The notes below the pieces were generated by a model that did not search any database, was not told the origin of the DNA, and saw nothing but the letters and a program-made list of their open reading frames with translations. A program made the translations under genes and the position numbers. From JAAFHZ01 sp964247085 (GTDB taxonomy: Bacteria; Cyanobacteriota; Cyanobacteriia; Cyanobacteriales; Chamaesiphonaceae), in NCBI GenBank assembly GCA_964247085.1, contig CAXTSX010000003.1, positions 92,808 through 156,807 of the forward strand: a DNA stretch of 64,000 bases, in the 5' to 3' direction. Positions within the stretch are counted from its first letter, which is position 1, and each line of letters opens with the position of its first letter. Positions 62,569 to 64,000 of the stretch are shown one piece after another.

Positions 62569-63275
62569 AAATATCTCTGGCTTTGAAGATAGATGGGCGG
62601 TGATGAAAAAAAGATGATGAAAAGTGAGTGTAAACCGACTAGTCCGACATCTGTCATTAGGTAATAATTATAGGGATAATCTTTCCAGGATAACCATCGC
62701 ATCAGACAACGTTTCTTCAAAGCTATGCTAGGCCTACCTTTAATTATCGATTATTAGCTTTATGATCATGCCAAAATGCCATGATCATAAAGCATGGCGT
62801 GACAGTACAACTCTAGTCTAGAATGGTAGCCGCCGGGCTTCAGATAATTAATTTATCCTGTAAATTCATTTTGCCCAAATATTGTGCGTAATTTGCTATC
62901 GCTGATTCTGAAAAGAGATATCGTTACAATATTTGTGACTTTAGGCAATCTGGGAAATTGGCTATCTGGAAGATATTGATAAAATCAATACGGGTGGTTT
63001 TAGGCTGATCAAGAGCTTAGTAGACTGTAGATATGTTTGTCGGTACATCAACTGGTTTTCCTGGGCATGATATAAGATAACTGCGACTAAATAAGCGTAT
63101 CATCCCTCTGCCGACTATATTGGTTAGGTTGATGGTCATGGTTGCTTGTTAGTTCGTAAAATAGATTGTTCTTTAAAACTCGTGTCCATGTATGCCTGGT
63201 GGCTAATTTTAACAACTGAAATTGTGGCTGGCGGAAATTTTAGGTAATCTCAACAGTAAGACAGGGTAAGTCAAG
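62569..63275. other. Divergent regulatory spacer between the pil/hmp operon and hmpF
   Basis: 707 bp without a credible gene. It must contain promoters for both directions. Short open frames of under 20 codons occur but lack ribosome sites. The only strong structure is the inverted repeat at 62757-62793, listed separately. Confidence 0.6.
62757..62793. promoter_or_regulatory. Perfect 14-bp inverted repeat in the motility divergent spacer
   Basis: GCTTTATGATCATG, a 9-nt centre, CATGATCATAAAGC. Both arms match exactly. It is positioned 189 bp from the CheY start and 483 bp from hmpF. It may be an operator for a dimeric regulator, or a transcript hairpin. Confidence 0.55.
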
Positions 63276-64000
63276 ATGCTATACCTAGCAGAAATTCAAA
63301 AACAAAAGGGTGGGTTTATTGGTTCGGGTAAAGCTGAGCTGCGGTTGCTGGCTTGCCAGCGCACCGAACAAAATTGGAGTGCTATTCAAGGTGATGAACT
63401 AGTTTCTGCCCCGGACGAAGCCAATGGATATAATACCGGTATTTTAATACTGGTGGACATGAATTCTAATCGGCAGATTCAAGGTCCCTTGCGTGAGGCT
63501 GGTCGTCATTTGGTGGGAATTCTCCAAAATCTCTCGCGCCAGATCGAAAAATACAAAAAAGAAGCAGACGAAATTGAAAGCTGGCGACAGTCTTTGGGCC
63601 TGCAAAGCCAGCAACTGCAATTGCGCCAAGAAGAAATATTTAATCGGGAAGAAGAACTGGAGTTTACTCGAGGTGAGTTGGAACGTTTGACTAGAGAATC
63701 TCAGCAGTTAGAAGAAACGCTAAAATCTAGTACAAGCGAATTGAAAGAGATTGCTAGCGCTCGGGAAAAACTACAGGAGGAACAGGACGTATTGGCGCAG
63801 CAAAAGAGAGATACTGGGCTTTCTGCTCATCAAGTGGCGACTATGCGATCGCTGATGGCTCAGTTTCAGGGAGATAATGGTTCATTGGGGGCGATCAAAC
63901 TACAAGAAGATTTGTTACATCAGCATTGGGAGCAGCTGCAGCAGCAACAACAAGATGCAGCTACTAGTGTTGCTGATTTAGAAAATCAGCAGCAGTTAAT
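63276..64000 (+). CDS. hmpF: Filament/hormogonium motility protein HmpF, C-terminus beyond window
   Basis: At least 241 residues from ATG 63276; truncated by the window edge. The start MLYLAEIQKQKGGFIGSGKA then ELRLLACQRTEQNWSAI is the HmpF signature. From about residue 85 onward it is a long coiled coil (EIESWRQSLGLQSQQLQLRQ, EEELEFTRGELERLTRESQQ). HmpF is needed for type IV pilus-driven gliding in filamentous cyanobacteria, where it sits at cell junctions. Its divergent position next to the chemotaxis operon agrees with that role. Confidence 0.88.
   Translation, partial: MLYLAEIQKQKGGFIGSGKAELRLLACQRTEQNWSAIQGDELVSAPDEANGYNTGILILVDMNSNRQIQGPLREAGRHLVGILQNLSRQIEKYKKEADEIESWRQSLGLQSQQLQLRQEEIFNREEELEFTRGELERLTRESQQLEETLKSSTSELKEIASAREKLQEEQDVLAQQKRDTGLSAHQVATMRSLMAQFQGDNGSLGAIKLQEDLLHQHWEQLQQQQQDAATSVADLENQQQL

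Noticed and set aside
62569..63275. Several short frames (under 20 codons) in the motility spacer
   Set aside because: Too short and without Shine-Dalgarno or conservation evidence.
1..64000. CRISPR arrays, rRNA and tRNA genes
   Set aside because: No regularly spaced repeats and no tRNA-like or rRNA sequence were found in the spacers I read.

Overview
The window comes from a cyanobacterium. Markers are psaE (photosystem I), ndhO (NDH-1), a one-helix Hli protein, ldpA (clock input), cruF (myxoxanthophyll synthesis), ycf45 and txlA, together with very frequent GCGATCGC/CGATCG (HIP1-type) octamers. An Hmp/Tax3-type chemotaxis cluster with hmpF points to a lineage with type IV pilus gliding, probably filamentous. 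I cannot name the genus.

Layout. 1-7.2 kb: the N-terminal 1.6 kb of residues' worth of coding sequence for a very large secreted repeat protein (minus strand, running off the left edge), then two decayed genes. One is an Uma2-family gene broken by a 24-bp insertion and flanked by 57-bp direct repeats. The other is an Rpn/DUF4351-like gene with a frameshift and a nonsense codon. 7.3-26.3 kb: mostly core genes: purA, rplY, a SIMPL protein, hli plus an SbmA-like ABC exporter plus a Ca2+/H+ antiporter (tightly coupled), cysE, rhodanese, hrcA/rph (convergent, overlapping), a CobO-like protein, psaE-mutM-ndhO, several small membrane proteins, priA and trpF.

26.3-34.9 kb is the most interesting part: a retron locus. 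A WGR-HEAT/ARM protein, a winged-helix plus SWIM zinc-finger protein, a 315-bp non-coding stretch with the architecture of an msr-msd RNA, and a retron-type reverse transcriptase (NAxxH, YADD, VTG motifs) lie in a row on the plus strand. Divergently transcribed are a second WGR protein with a beta-propeller and an unannotated 38-codon membrane microprotein. The RT + ARM + WHSWIM combination matches what I recall as retron type XIII. I propose ncRNA boundaries from an 8-bp a1/a2 inverted repeat and a 74-nt msd hairpin.

35-54 kb: two tandem secreted Cys-rich miniproteins, cupin, txlA, NIL-ferredoxin, DUF1499, a two-gene ATPase operon (STAND-like ATPase plus ATPase-wHTH-TPR) behind a palindromic control region, a sulfurtransferase, a sugar-nucleotide 4,6-dehydratase, an intact Uma2 gene, cobU, cruF, corA, ldpA, a secreted candidate ADP-ribosyltransferase toxin with a small partner, ycf45, a DUF985 cupin and an FAD oxidoreductase.

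54-64 kb: a motility chemotaxis operon on the minus strand (CheY, CheW, MCP, then a CheA split into an Hpt protein and a kinase-core protein). It diverges from hmpF, which runs off the right edge, across a 707-bp spacer holding a perfect 14-bp inverted repeat.

All functional calls are from reading motifs and remembered family signatures; no database search was possible.
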